A stretch of DNA of 64,000 nt from Thorsellia kenyensis (GTDB taxonomy: Bacteria > Pseudomonadota > Gammaproteobacteria > Enterobacterales > Thorselliaceae): contig NZ_JBHLXE010000105.1 of assembly GCF_042432445.1 (NCBI RefSeq), positions 39,059 through 103,058 of the forward strand. Reading direction: 5' to 3'. Position numbers and translations under genes: made by a program. Below the pieces are notes generated by a model. It saw only the letters and a list, made by a program, of their open reading frames with translations, was not told the origin of the DNA and ran no database searches. Positions 55,238 to 63,974 of this stretch are shown here, in pieces; positions within the stretch are counted from its first letter, which is position 1; the number at the start of each line of letters is the position of its first letter.

Positions 55238-56236
55238 ATGAAAAAAATTTTAAATTTATTACTACTAATCATCAGTTTTAATGTGTTTTCCTCTGATATA
55301 TTTGGCTTAATAGTGAATGATGGTGAATCTAGTTACTTTTATTCTGATGTTCCAATATTAAATCAAGGTCAAATAATTTATTATCAGGAGAAAAAAAAAC
55401 CTTGTTGCAATCAGTTTACCATTGAGGAAGATCAAAAAGGGATACTTACCGAGGAAATTATTAGCGATAACAAAGAAACTATGGACTATAATGAAAAGAT
55501 ATATCGATTCAATATTAAAAAAGAAATGGAGCATAATTCTGTTTTTTTAGCTTGGTCTTCCCCATCTTTTGCCTCCTTCGAAAATAATGTGATTTATATA
55601 AATAATAGCTTAATCTATTCTCTTTGTTTAACACCTGATGGCATATCAGTGGAACTTCAAGAAAACAAAGAAACATTAAAATCTTTTTATTATTACCTAG
55701 GATACGATATAGATCAAAATTGCTACCCAGAAGAACAAGGTATTGGGAATGGCACTCAAAATAATGCCAGTGCTCGAATGATTAATCAGCTTAAAAAGTC
55801 ATCTGTAAAATTAAAACAAAATAAGACTGATTGGGTATACGAGAATCTCTTTATAGAATATTTGACATACAAAAAAACAGGTGATGGCAATTATAAGCAA
55901 CTTAAAGATACCGAAAAAGACAATGCCTTTTTTGATTGGATTGTCGCGTCAATCTATTTTGTATTAGCAAATATTGAGTTAGATGAAAACGATAACTTAA
56001 TAAAAAATTGTATCAAGTTAAAAGCGGAAAGATTTATGACATCAAGAACCTTTGGAAACGTTGTTAATTATAATAGTTATTGCATAGACAGTATCTCATT
56101 AGCAAATGAACAATTGATTATTAATTTTTATCTGAAAAATGACACCACTATTTACCCAGAAAAATATGCCTTATATTTAAAATACAAGCCAATAGATGAT
56201 AGTGTGAGGCTTTATAGAGTGGCAATAGAATTATAG
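55238..56236 (+). CDS. Exported protein of unknown function
   Basis: I do not recognise this 332-residue protein. It begins with a clear signal peptide (MKKILNLLLLIISFNVFSSD, cut near residue 19). The mature chain is acidic and Asn/Lys rich with few hydrophobic stretches. It has five or so cysteines, including CCNQF near residue 56 and single Cys at IYSLCL, QNCYP, KNCIK and NSYCID, which could form disulfides. No transmembrane helix follows, so it is probably periplasmic. Base composition looks AT-richer than its neighbours. There is no good ribosome site. It is followed 17 bp later by a second exported protein, and the pair sits where holB is expected. Confidence 0.75.
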   Translation: MKKILNLLLLIISFNVFSSDIFGLIVNDGESSYFYSDVPILNQGQIIYYQEKKKPCCNQFTIEEDQKGILTEEIISDNKETMDYNEKIYRFNIKKEMEHNSVFLAWSSPSFASFENNVIYINNSLIYSLCLTPDGISVELQENKETLKSFYYYLGYDIDQNCYPEEQGIGNGTQNNASARMINQLKKSSVKLKQNKTDWVYENLFIEYLTYKKTGDGNYKQLKDTEKDNAFFDWIVASIYFVLANIELDENDNLIKNCIKLKAERFMTSRTFGNVVNYNSYCIDSISLANEQLIINFYLKNDTTIYPEKYALYLKYKPIDDSVRLYRVAIEL

Positions 56237-56253
56237 CAACTAATCCATAACCT

Positions 56254-57141
56254 ATGGCAAATCATATGAAACTTATTATAATTAAATATTTTATATTGTT
56301 TTTTAGTATTTTATTTTCCTCTTTTATCTATTCAGCGGATAAGTGTGACGTATTAGATGATAAAGAATATGGAGAATCTCCTTATTTATATCAAAAAGTT
56401 AAACAATTAGAGCGTTTATATTTTTACTCACAACCAACAAATGAATCATGTAAAATCAAAGATTTATTTATTATCCACGGTGATACCGTAAACGCTTATG
56501 CTACTTATAACGAGTTTACATTTGTTGAATATACGTCAACAAAAGGAATAGTGACTTCGGGATGGGTAAAATCAGAAGGACTTGAATCAGATAAAATAAT
56601 CACTCGTTTAGGTGAACCTATTAATAAAAATGATTTTATTATAAGAAATAATTACTATCATATCGCATTAGATGGCTTTTCAGGTATATTATTTGCCCCC
56701 GAATGGATTCAAGACTTAAATCGATGTGTTGATCTTGGTGTTGGTATTAATACTCCAGCAAATAAATTCAGTTATGATGATTTAGTTATTTATACTGTTT
56801 TGCAACACCCTATGATGCCTGAGTTAGGAGTAAATCAAATTAATGATTGTCATAGCTTAGAGACAGATAAGAGTAATACTATAATCGCAATTAAAATACT
56901 CACAAATCAGTATCAAACAGCTAGAGGCATTAGAATAGGAAGTTCAAAAGATGATTTATTTCAAGCTTATGCTCCAAAAGATTTAATTAAGCAATCAAAT
57001 AATGAATGTTTCTCCGATATTTATAATGCGACTTGTTATGTTATTCATCACAGCAATAATATCATCCGATTTGTATTTAATGAGCAGGATAAAATTAGAC
57101 TTATAGAGATGTCAATGTATCCTAACATGTTACCCCTATAA
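56254..57141 (+). CDS. Exported SH3-like domain protein of unknown function
   Basis: The 295-residue protein has a signal peptide (MKLIIIKYFILFFSILFSSFIYSAD; the second ATG at 56266 may be the real start). Residues about 48-108 read like a bacterial SH3 domain: RLYFYSQPTNESCKIKDLFIIHGDTVNAYATYNEF, then a WV in SGWVKSEGL. The C-terminal third has ARGIRIGSSKDDLFQAY, a segment I associate with small periplasmic beta proteins. It resembles in layout many uncharacterised enterobacterial exported proteins. It is 17 bp after the previous unknown gene and probably cotranscribed with it. An immunity-protein or envelope-stress role is conceivable but not shown. Confidence 0.75.
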   Translation: MANHMKLIIIKYFILFFSILFSSFIYSADKCDVLDDKEYGESPYLYQKVKQLERLYFYSQPTNESCKIKDLFIIHGDTVNAYATYNEFTFVEYTSTKGIVTSGWVKSEGLESDKIITRLGEPINKNDFIIRNNYYHIALDGFSGILFAPEWIQDLNRCVDLGVGINTPANKFSYDDLVIYTVLQHPMMPELGVNQINDCHSLETDKSNTIIAIKILTNQYQTARGIRIGSSKDDLFQAYAPKDLIKQSNNECFSDIYNATCYVIHHSNNIIRFVFNEQDKIRLIEMSMYPNMLPL

Positions 57142-57567
57142 GTTTCACGAAAAATTAATCCGAAAAGATTTTTGTACCCTATGTCTTTATTGATAATAGT
57201 AGTACCAAGTTATTTATCTCAAAGTAACCCAATAGAACATCACATCTTGGTGTCAATCGGAAATCACTAAAATTAATCCACCAAATCAATTGAATACCAA
57301 AGGATTACCTTTGGTATTCAGAACTATTCTTCCAATCAGCACAGATAAGAAAATTTTTTTTGGAAAATTTGATTATTTTGGTTTATGGACCTATTTAAGG
57401 GCTTAAATACCAGTAATTTATCTATATGATTGTTAAAACAAGTAGGGGATTTAGTCAAGGATCGATTAACATAACAATAAACCTAGATAAAATTTATTTG
57501 GTCTAATAATCCTAGTTTAATTACGATTACAGGCGAATTTTATAAAAAATTACATCAAGTTTTCTTA
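57142..57567. other. Gene-free convergent gap with a 13-bp hairpin
   Basis: About 425 bp without a gene. A perfect 13-bp stem at 57291-57303 and 57308-57320 with a 4-base loop may terminate the exported pair, although it lies 150 bp after the stop and has no good T tract. Nothing else is seen. Confidence 0.55.
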
Positions 57568-58035
57568 TTATTCGCAATGTGCGTAAGCGTCAAAATACCA
57601 ATTATCCCCATCAACTACTAATTGTCTTTGCGTGAGCCCTTCTTCCATTGAAGGCATCAACTCAACTTGACCTTTAGCGACAAAATAAAGCGGTGCTTCA
57701 GGTGCCGAACGATGTAATTCATAAGCAAGCTGCATCTTAGGATTAACGCCCACAGGCAGTGCTGCTTGAGAACCACATTCTCTTAAAATAGCAGCATCAG
57801 CAAAATAGACAAACTCACCTCTGAACTCTCTTTTTTGACCACATTCAGGACAAGGATTAACCACCTTTTTAGGTGCATCTAAAACCGCTGAGCTTTCGCT
57901 CTTTTGTTCATCCAGTTGATATTTTACGCCATCACCTGACTCAGAAGCTTGTTCATTAGCCAAGTTTTGACAACCCATTAATAGTGTGCTTAGTAAAAAC
58001 AGTAAACTTATATTAAACTTTGGAAATTTTTTCAT
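57568..58035 (-). CDS. Putative lipoprotein with CxxC motif
   Basis: A 155-residue predicted lipoprotein. The start at 58035 follows GAGGA by 8 bp and gives MKKFPKFNISLLFLLSTLLMGC, an N-terminal signal with lipobox LMGC (Cys21). The mature part has a polar linker, then CPECGQKREFRG and the pattern FVYFADAAILRECGSQAALPVG, then a beta-rich end. A similar ADAA...C...G segment is found in uncharacterised NlpE/YbaY-like lipoproteins, but I cannot name the family. It lies 69 bp after hpt on the same strand. Confidence 0.72.
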   Translation of the reverse strand: MKKFPKFNISLLFLLSTLLMGCQNLANEQASESGDGVKYQLDEQKSESSAVLDAPKKVVNPCPECGQKREFRGEFVYFADAAILRECGSQAALPVGVNPKMQLAYELHRSAPEAPLYFVAKGQVELMPSMEEGLTQRQLVVDGDNWYFDAYAHCE

Positions 58036-58103
58036 CAAATTGGTCCTCAAACTATTATCTACTCAAATTCATCTAATTTAGAATTCCTTGTCGATATTTT
58101 ATA

Positions 58104-58649
58104 TCATTCAGGAACCACAATGCCTATATAAGGCAAATGCCTATAATGTTCAGCATAGTCTATACCATAACCCACGACGAATTGATCTTCAATGGTGAAC
58201 CCTGACCATTTAGCTCGAACTTCAGTTTCACGTCTAGCTGGTTTATCAAGTAAAGTACAAATTTCAATTGAAGCAGGTTGACGCAAACTTAAGATTTGAG
58301 TGACTTTACTTAGGGTATTACCCGAATCTATGATGTCTTCAATAATCAGGACATGTTTACCTGCAATATCCTCCTCTAAATCTTTGAGTATTTTAACATC
58401 GCCACTACTCATGGTCGCTGAGCCATAACTAGATGCAGTCATAAAATCAATGGTATGAGGGCAAGTAATTTTTCTAGATAAATCAGCCATAAACATATAG
58501 GAGCCACGTAATAGCCCAATTAAAATTAATGGATGAGTTGAGTTCTTTTGTAAAGTAGCGTAATAAGTCGATATATTATCACCTAATTGCTTAACGCAAG
58601 CGGCGAGTGAGTTTTCATCAATTAGAATATCAACGTGATGCTTTATCAT
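58104..58649 (-). CDS. hpt: Hypoxanthine phosphoribosyltransferase
   Basis: Purine salvage enzyme that converts hypoxanthine (and guanine weakly) with PRPP to IMP. It has 181 residues (178 in E. coli). The PRPP motif is VLIIEDIIDSGNTLS; other blocks are GLLRGSYMFMADL, VDFMTASSYGS-like IDFMTASSYGSATMSSGDVKILKDL, and VVGYGIDYAEHYRHLPYIG. It follows hisH by about 50 bp on the same strand. Confidence 0.96.
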   Translation of the reverse strand: MIKHHVDILIDENSLAACVKQLGDNISTYYATLQKNSTHPLILIGLLRGSYMFMADLSRKITCPHTIDFMTASSYGSATMSSGDVKILKDLEEDIAGKHVLIIEDIIDSGNTLSKVTQILSLRQPASIEICTLLDKPARRETEVRAKWSGFTIEDQFVVGYGIDYAEHYRHLPYIGIVVPE

Positions 58650-58699
58650 TTTTTCTATCTATTCCATTAGGTAAAAGAGTGGTTATACAGTAAACGCAC

Positions 58700-59305
58700 T
58701 TAAACGCGTTCAACAAAATTTTTTAGCAATTGGCTACCCACCTTACCGGATCGTTCAGGGTGGAACTGCACGCCAATGAAATTATTTTGCATAATAGCAG
58801 CGCTGAATTGATTACCATAGAGGGTTTTAGCCAGTGTATATCCCCCAATAGGCACGGCATAGCTATGCACAAAATAAAAATAGGCTTCTTGTGATATACC
58901 AAAAAATAAAGGATGATCTTCTACAGGGATGACTTGATTCCATCCACAATGAGGGACTGGTAACCCATTAGGTTCCATCAATAAAGTATCTGCTTTGATC
59001 TTGTTGAGCAAAGTGACACCGGACGTCTCTTGACTAAAAGATGTCAAAAGTTGCATACCAAGACATATACCAAGAACAGGCTGTGTTAATGCCCCAATGA
59101 CTTCGATTAATTCCCTTTGTTTCAGCTCCATCATGGCGGCCTTGGCAGTACCTACTCCAGGGAGTAATACTTTATCTGCTTTACGGATAGTATCTGGATT
59201 ATCCGTTATTAATGCATCAATACCAAGGCGTTGAAATGCAAAGTTTACCGAAGTTAAATTAGCGCAACCAGTATTGACAATAACCAGATTGGGTTGACTC
59301 CTCAT
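58700..59305 (-). CDS. hisH: HisH, glutaminase subunit of imidazole glycerol phosphate synthase
   Basis: Supplies ammonia to HisF in histidine synthesis. It has 201 residues (196 in E. coli). The class I glutamine amidotransferase triad is visible: Cys in PVLGICLGMQLL, then His and Glu in GVQFHPERSGKVG. The oxyanion segment KVLLPGVGTAKAAM is present. The start overlaps the hisB stop by one base (TAATG). hisF, its obligate partner, is not in this window; hpt follows instead. Confidence 0.96.
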   Translation of the reverse strand: MRSQPNLVIVNTGCANLTSVNFAFQRLGIDALITDNPDTIRKADKVLLPGVGTAKAAMMELKQRELIEVIGALTQPVLGICLGMQLLTSFSQETSGVTLLNKIKADTLLMEPNGLPVPHCGWNQVIPVEDHPLFFGISQEAYFYFVHSYAVPIGGYTLAKTLYGNQFSAAIMQNNFIGVQFHPERSGKVGSQLLKNFVERV

Positions 59306-60420
59306 TAAAGCACTCCCTTAGAACTCGGTAATACGTCCCCTTCGACTCTAATCGCTTGGCGAAGTGTACGTCCAAAAACTTTAAATAAGCTTTCAGCTCT
59401 ATGATGATCATTTTTACCTTTGGTTTTAATGTGTAAAGTACTCATCATTGCGTAAGAGATAGAACGGAAAAAATGTTCAATCATTTCAGTAGTTAAATCG
59501 CCTACTTTTTGATGTTTAAATTCAGCCTTATACTCACAATGAGGACGTCCTGAAATATCAAGCGCACAACGCGCTAGGCATTCGTCCATAGGAAGGACAA
59601 AACCAAAACGAGCAATGCCTCTTTTATCTCCCAACGCCTTTAACAATGCTTCACCTAAAGCAAGACCGGTATCTTCAACAGTATGATGATCGTCAATGAA
59701 TAAATCTCCCTCAACATTAACATTGAGCCTAAACCCACCATGAGTACAAATTTGGTCTAACATATGATCAAAAAAACCAATACCTGTTTTAATTTGGTTA
59801 TCACCTTCTTTATCCAACCAAACCTTGACATCAATCGCAGTCTCTTTCGTCACTCGTCTCACATGTGCATGTCGATTTCTAGCCGTTAATTGCTCCGCAA
59901 TTTTATCCCAATTCATATCTGTGGGGGCATATTTAATGCCAGAGATACTGAGATTTAATGCGAGTTCAACATCGGTCTCTCTATCACCTATGACATAAGA
60001 ATGATCTTTATCAATAATGCGATCTACTTTTTCTATCTCATTTAACCATTGATCGACTAATAAAGATTTAGGTTTGCGACAAGCACAATCATCTTCAGGT
60101 TTATGGGGGCATATCAATACAGTCTCAAAGTAAATACCTTGTGACTCAAAAATTTGCATCATTAACTGATGAGGAGGTTCAAAATCTTCCCTTGGAAAAC
60201 TCTCTGTGCCTAAGCCATCTTGGTTCGTTACCATTACAAACTTATATCCATCCTTTTGCAGTTTAAGTAAGGCTGGGATAACGTGAGGTTCCAACGCTAA
60301 TTTTTCTAATTTATCTACTTGAAAATCAATTGGAGGTTCACTAATAAGTGTTCCGTCACGATCGATAAAAAGTATTTTTTCCATTTTTTTTGCAGGGTTA
60401 AGAGGTGTTGTTGAGGACAT
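59305..60420 (-). CDS. hisB: HisB, bifunctional histidinol-phosphatase / IGP dehydratase
   Basis: Catalyses two histidine steps. The N-terminal HAD phosphatase has LFIDRDGTL, VMVTNQDGLGTESF, the zinc cysteines in CPHKPEDDCACRKPK and YVIGDRETD. The C-terminal dehydratase has FFDHMLDQICTHGG, IDDHHTVEDTG, DECLARCALDISGRP, TKGKNDHHRAESLFK. The start at 60420 has TGGAG 6 bp upstream and gives 371 residues, 15 more than E. coli before the conserved EKILFIDRDGT. ATG 60384 would match E. coli length but has no ribosome site. An open frame continues upstream to 60582 without similarity. Only hisB and hisH remain together here. Confidence 0.95.
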   Translation of the reverse strand: MSSTTPLNPAKKMEKILFIDRDGTLISEPPIDFQVDKLEKLALEPHVIPALLKLQKDGYKFVMVTNQDGLGTESFPREDFEPPHQLMMQIFESQGIYFETVLICPHKPEDDCACRKPKSLLVDQWLNEIEKVDRIIDKDHSYVIGDRETDVELALNLSISGIKYAPTDMNWDKIAEQLTARNRHAHVRRVTKETAIDVKVWLDKEGDNQIKTGIGFFDHMLDQICTHGGFRLNVNVEGDLFIDDHHTVEDTGLALGEALLKALGDKRGIARFGFVLPMDECLARCALDISGRPHCEYKAEFKHQKVGDLTTEMIEHFFRSISYAMMSTLHIKTKGKNDHHRAESLFKVFGRTLRQAIRVEGDVLPSSKGVL

Positions 60421-60628
60421 GTCTACTCCAAAGTGAAATTGATGCCTTAATGTTGAAAAGTTTAGCCAATTTAATTTATATGGGTATCTTACATTTACAT
60501 AAGAGTGAATTACTATAAATAATACCTTTTTTAGCCCGGTGATACCATCAAAAAATGTATTATTCCTTAAGATGGTTCGCAATTTTAGTTAATTGCCTCA
60601 TTAAATATGCTTGTTACTTGCTATGTAC

Positions 60629-60708
60629 CCTTGAAAAAATATTTTTTGCCCTTATTAAAGAGCAAGATTAGCTTTATTTTGAAAAATACTGTACAAATAA
60701 CCCCACTT
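60629..60708 (+). promoter_or_regulatory. Tandem candidate sigma-32 heat-shock promoters of htpG
   Basis: Two matches to the heat-shock form CTTGAAA-N11-16-CCCCATNT: CCTTGAAA at 60629-60636 with CCCTTAT at 60649-60655 (spacer 12), and TTTTGAAA at 60677-60684 with CCCCACTT at 60701-60708 (spacer 16). They lie 70-150 bp upstream of the htpG ATG. Confidence 0.55.
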
Positions 60709-60780
60709 ACTAACAATAATACATTTTTTCCAACGGAAATATCTCTGTGGCAAAAAACAAACAATTCAAAAGGAGTATTT

Positions 60781-62679
60781 ATGAGTATGCAAGAAAAAGA
60801 AACCAGAGGCTTCCAATCAGAAGTTAAGCAATTACTACATTTAATGATTCATTCACTCTATTCCAACAAAGAAATATTTTTGCGGGAACTCATTTCAAAT
60901 GCGTCTGATGCGGCGGATAAATTAAGATTCAAGGCACTATCTCAATCAGATTTGTACGAAGGTGATGGTGAACTTAGAGTACGTATATCATTTGATAAAG
61001 AAGCTCGTACAATCACACTTGATGACAATGGGATTGGTATGACACGTGATGAAGTCATTGAAAATTTAGGTACAATTGCCAAATCAGGCACAAAAGCCTT
61101 TTTAGAATCAATGGGTGCAGATTCAGCTAAAGATAGCCAGTTGATAGGTCAATTTGGTGTTGGTTTTTACTCTGCATTCATAGTGGCAGATAAGGTGACC
61201 GTTAGAACTCGTAAAGCTGGTTTACCTGCAAGTGAGGCAGTTTTTTGGGAATCTGAAGGAGAGGGTGAATATACAGTCGCAGGTATAGAAAAAGAGAATA
61301 GAGGTACTGAAATCACCTTACATTTAAGAGCCGATGAAGATGAACTACTCAGTGAATGGCGATTACGTTCAATCATCAGTAAATATTCAGACCACATTGC
61401 TTTACCTGTTGAACTACAAGTAGAAAAAACAGAAGCACCCGAAAATGAAGAAGAAGAGCCAACAACCACTGTAACCTTTGAAAAAATCAACAAAGCACAA
61501 GCATTATGGACTCGTAATAAAGGTGACATTACTGATGAGGAATATCATGAGTTCTATAAGCATATCTCACATGATTTTGCCAATCCTCTGACTTGGAGTC
61601 ATAATCGTGTTGAAGGAAAACAAGAATATACCAGTTTATTGTTTGTTCCCTCTAAAGCACCTTGGGATTTATTTAATCGTGAGCATAAACGAGGCCTTAA
61701 ACTCTATGTACAACGCGTATTTATCATGGATGATGCTGAACAATTTATGCCAAACTATTTACGTTTCATGCGCGGCCTTATTGATTCAAATGATTTACCA
61801 CTTAATGTATCCCGTGAAATATTACAAGATAATAAAGTTACTCAATCTTTGCGTGGTGCATTAACAAAACGTTCGTTACAGATGCTTGAAAAATTGGCTA
61901 AGGATGATGCAGCAGCTTACCAAACATTCTTTAAAGAGTTTGGTTTAGTGTTAAAAGAAGGACCAGCAGAAGATCCTTCCAATCAAGCCGCTATTGGTAA
62001 GTTACTAAGATTCGCTTCAACTAATACTGAGTCATCTGAACCGACAGTCAGTTTAGATGACTACATAAGTCGTATGAAAGAAGGACAGGATAAAATTTAC
62101 TATATAACAGCAGATAGCTATGCTGCGGCTAAAAGTAGCCCTCACTTAGAGTTATTTAATAAAAAAGGAATTGAGGTCCTTCTATTATCAGATCGCATTG
62201 ATGAGTGGATGATGAGCTACTTTACTGAATATGAAGAGAAGCCGTTCCAATCTATCAGTAAGGCAGATGAATCACTCGATAAACTTGCTGAACAGACTGA
62301 AGAACAAAAAGAAGCTGAAAAAGCATTAGAGCCAGTTGTAGACAGAGTAAAAACTTATTTAAAAGATCGTGTCAAGGATGTAAAACTGACTCACCGTCTA
62401 ACTGATACTCCAGCAATCGTTTCTACTGATGCAGATGAAATGTCTACACAAATGGCAAAACTGTTTGCAGCTGCAGGGCAAGCGGCTCCAGAAGTCAAAT
62501 ATATTTTCTCGTTAAATCCAGATCATCCTCTAGTGAAACGTCTAAGTGATGAAAAAGACGAAGATAAATTTGCTCAATGGGTCGAGTTATTACTAGAACA
62601 ATCCTTATTAGCTGAAAAAGGCTCGCTAGAAGATCCTAACGAGTTTATAAAGCGCCTTAATAAATTACTCATAGGCTAA
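60781..62679 (+). CDS. htpG: HtpG, Hsp90 chaperone
   Basis: ATP-dependent cytosolic chaperone. From ATG 60781 (AAAGGAG about 5 bp upstream) it has 632 residues (624 in E. coli) and begins MSMQEKETRGFQSEVKQLL. GHKL ATPase motifs: NKEIFLRELISNASDAADKLR, DDNGIGMTRDEV, GQFGVGFYSAFIVADKV and GTEITLHL. The middle domain has LPLNVSREILQDN with the catalytic Arg, and the C-terminal dimerisation domain is complete. The open frame upstream to 60607 contains the promoters and is not coding. A strong terminator follows. Confidence 0.97.
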   Translation: MSMQEKETRGFQSEVKQLLHLMIHSLYSNKEIFLRELISNASDAADKLRFKALSQSDLYEGDGELRVRISFDKEARTITLDDNGIGMTRDEVIENLGTIAKSGTKAFLESMGADSAKDSQLIGQFGVGFYSAFIVADKVTVRTRKAGLPASEAVFWESEGEGEYTVAGIEKENRGTEITLHLRADEDELLSEWRLRSIISKYSDHIALPVELQVEKTEAPENEEEEPTTTVTFEKINKAQALWTRNKGDITDEEYHEFYKHISHDFANPLTWSHNRVEGKQEYTSLLFVPSKAPWDLFNREHKRGLKLYVQRVFIMDDAEQFMPNYLRFMRGLIDSNDLPLNVSREILQDNKVTQSLRGALTKRSLQMLEKLAKDDAAAYQTFFKEFGLVLKEGPAEDPSNQAAIGKLLRFASTNTESSEPTVSLDDYISRMKEGQDKIYYITADSYAAAKSSPHLELFNKKGIEVLLLSDRIDEWMMSYFTEYEEKPFQSISKADESLDKLAEQTEEQKEAEKALEPVVDRVKTYLKDRVKDVKLTHRLTDTPAIVSTDADEMSTQMAKLFAAAGQAAPEVKYIFSLNPDHPLVKRLSDEKDEDKFAQWVELLLEQSLLAEKGSLEDPNEFIKRLNKLLIG

Positions 62680-62687
62680 CTCCTTTC

Positions 62688-62735
62688 CTCCCCTAAATGA
62701 AAAGTAAACTATTTAGGGGAGTTTATATCCTTCTT
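62688..62735 (+). terminator. Terminator after htpG
   Basis: A perfect 11-bp stem (62688-62698 and 62711-62721) with a 12-base loop begins 9 bp after the htpG stop and is followed by TTTATATCCTTCTTTTTT. Confidence 0.75.
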
Positions 62736-63478
62736 TTTTAGCATAAATATATATTTATAGTTGAAAGTTATAGGGTTTATGCACTCAGCATATTGTATGT
62801 TTTCACGGCGTAACCGACTCTATGATATTATACTTCGCAATCTATTTAGTAGGTTTTTGATGCTTGTGTATGTATCTTTTTTTGTTTAATTCTTTATTAA
62901 TTAATTCCAGGTTTTCCCCACCATTTTTAACTTAATCAACAAGAATCACATCGCTATCATTTCCATCTATTTGAAGCTGTATTTTTTTATCTTAATTTAG
63001 CATTTTATTCATTAGATTGCTTTTGACTTTCAATTCTGTCTATCGGCTTTATTTGTAATGTTTACTTTTGCTGCCCCCCCTTAACCGTTGTAATTTGTTA
63101 TTGATCTTGGTATGAATAGCTTCTGTGGTTTGGGGAATAGTTGCACCATCTAGTATTAGTGTATTGTTTCTTAATTAGGTTATGGATAGCCATTGGATAT
63201 AAGTAAGCTATTGCTATTCCCGCAACATCATTTAACACTGTATAAGTTGGATTATAAAAGCAGGCTCATAATAGACATAAATAGTGTGATTTATATCCTA
63301 TCTAGATTATTAATCGTATTAAAAGAGAGCATTATTAAATTAATTATAAAATTACTTTTTAAAACAGTTAAGTATAACTTATCCATTTAAAGTTTGAACA
63401 ATTGATAGATATAATAATTACTTTGATTTTACTCTATAGTTTAACTATTAATTAAAAATTAGAGCCATTTACTACATG
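62736..63478. other. Gene-free gap with a decayed minus-strand reading frame
   Basis: No intact gene in about 740 bp. On the minus strand from about 63165 down to 62880 one frame reads like protein broken by stops: TLILDGATIPQTTEAIHTKI, NNKLQRLRGG, then after stops IQLQIDGNDSDVILVD and VKNGGENLELINKELN. I cannot assign it to a family. The rest is AT-rich. Confidence 0.45.
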
Positions 63479-63510
63479 CAAAAAAAAACTGCATGATTTC
63501 TCATGCAGTT
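63479..63510 (-). terminator. Terminator of the rRNA-tRNA operon
   Basis: A 10-bp stem (63487-63496 and 63501-63510, loop TTTC on the plus strand) lies 12 bp beyond tRNA-Trp and is followed on the minus strand by a run of eight or more T. It ends the rRNA operon. Confidence 0.85.
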
Positions 63511-63522
63511 ATTATTCTTTTA

Positions 63523-63598
63523 TGGCAGGGGCGGAGAGACTCGAACTCACAACTCCCGGTTTTGGAGACCGGTGCTCTACCAATTGAACTACGCCCCT
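63523..63598 (-). tRNA. tRNA-Trp (anticodon CCA)
   Basis: A 76-base tRNA with encoded CCA: acceptor stem AGGGGCG/CGCCCCT, D arm, anticodon stem CCGGT/ACCGG with loop CTCCAAA, T arm GAGTTCGAGTCTC. Nearly identical to E. coli tRNA-Trp. It is the last gene of the rRNA operon. Confidence 0.97.
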
Positions 63599-63604
63599 AA
63601 ATAG

Positions 63605-63681
63605 TGGCGGAACGGACGGGACTCGAACCCGCGACCCCCTGCGTGACAGGCAGGTATTCTAACCAACTGAACTACCGCTCC
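63605..63681 (-). tRNA. tRNA-Asp (anticodon GTC)
   Basis: A 77-base tRNA with encoded CCA: acceptor stem GGAGCGG/CCGTTCC (one G-T pair), anticodon stem CCTGC/GCAGG with loop CTGTCAC, T arm GGTTCGAGTCC. It lies between 5S rRNA and tRNA-Trp with only 6 bp to the latter. Confidence 0.97.
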
Positions 63682-63734
63682 AATTTTTTTACTTCTTAAT
63701 ATTACACATAAGTAATATTTCACAACGTATTTGG

Positions 63735-63853
63735 TGCCTGGCGGTGACCTACTCTCACATGGGGAAACCCCACACTACCATCGGCGCAGTTGCGTTTCAC
63801 TTCTGAGTTCGGTATGGAATCAGGTGGGTCCACAACGCTATTGCCGCCAAGCA
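63735..63853 (-). rRNA. rrf: 5S ribosomal RNA
   Basis: About 119 bases on the minus strand from TGCTTGGCGGCAATAGCG to CCGCCAGGCA; ends pair. Internal conserved blocks CCGAACTCAGAAGTGAAACG and GCGCCGATGGTAGTGTGGGG match E. coli 5S. Ends are estimated to within a few bases. Confidence 0.96.
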
Positions 63854-63974
63854 ATTCTGTTGCTCTTAATTAGAATAAGCTATTCTTTGTGTATCACGCT
63901 TCGCATGACACCACTCTCTGTTTAAACACTTTAGTCTCTCTATTCGAGAACACCAAAACAACTTCGGCGTTGTA

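Noticed and set aside
55238..57141. Toxin-immunity or secretion effector module
   Set aside because: Neither protein shows a toxin motif, repeat region or secretion marker. The idea is kept only as speculation in the finding.
60421..60582. N-terminal extension of hisB
   Set aside because: The frame is open but shows no similarity to HisB, and a good ribosome site precedes the ATG at 60420.
60607..60780. N-terminal extension of htpG
   Set aside because: It contains the promoter-like elements, and the conserved HtpG start with a strong ribosome site is at 60781.
63193..63390. Plus-strand 65-codon open frame
   Set aside because: Low-complexity Leu/Ile/Lys-rich translation of AT-rich DNA, no ribosome site, no recognisable motif.
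63731..63925. Plus-strand 64-codon open frame
   Set aside because: It is antisense to 5S rRNA.
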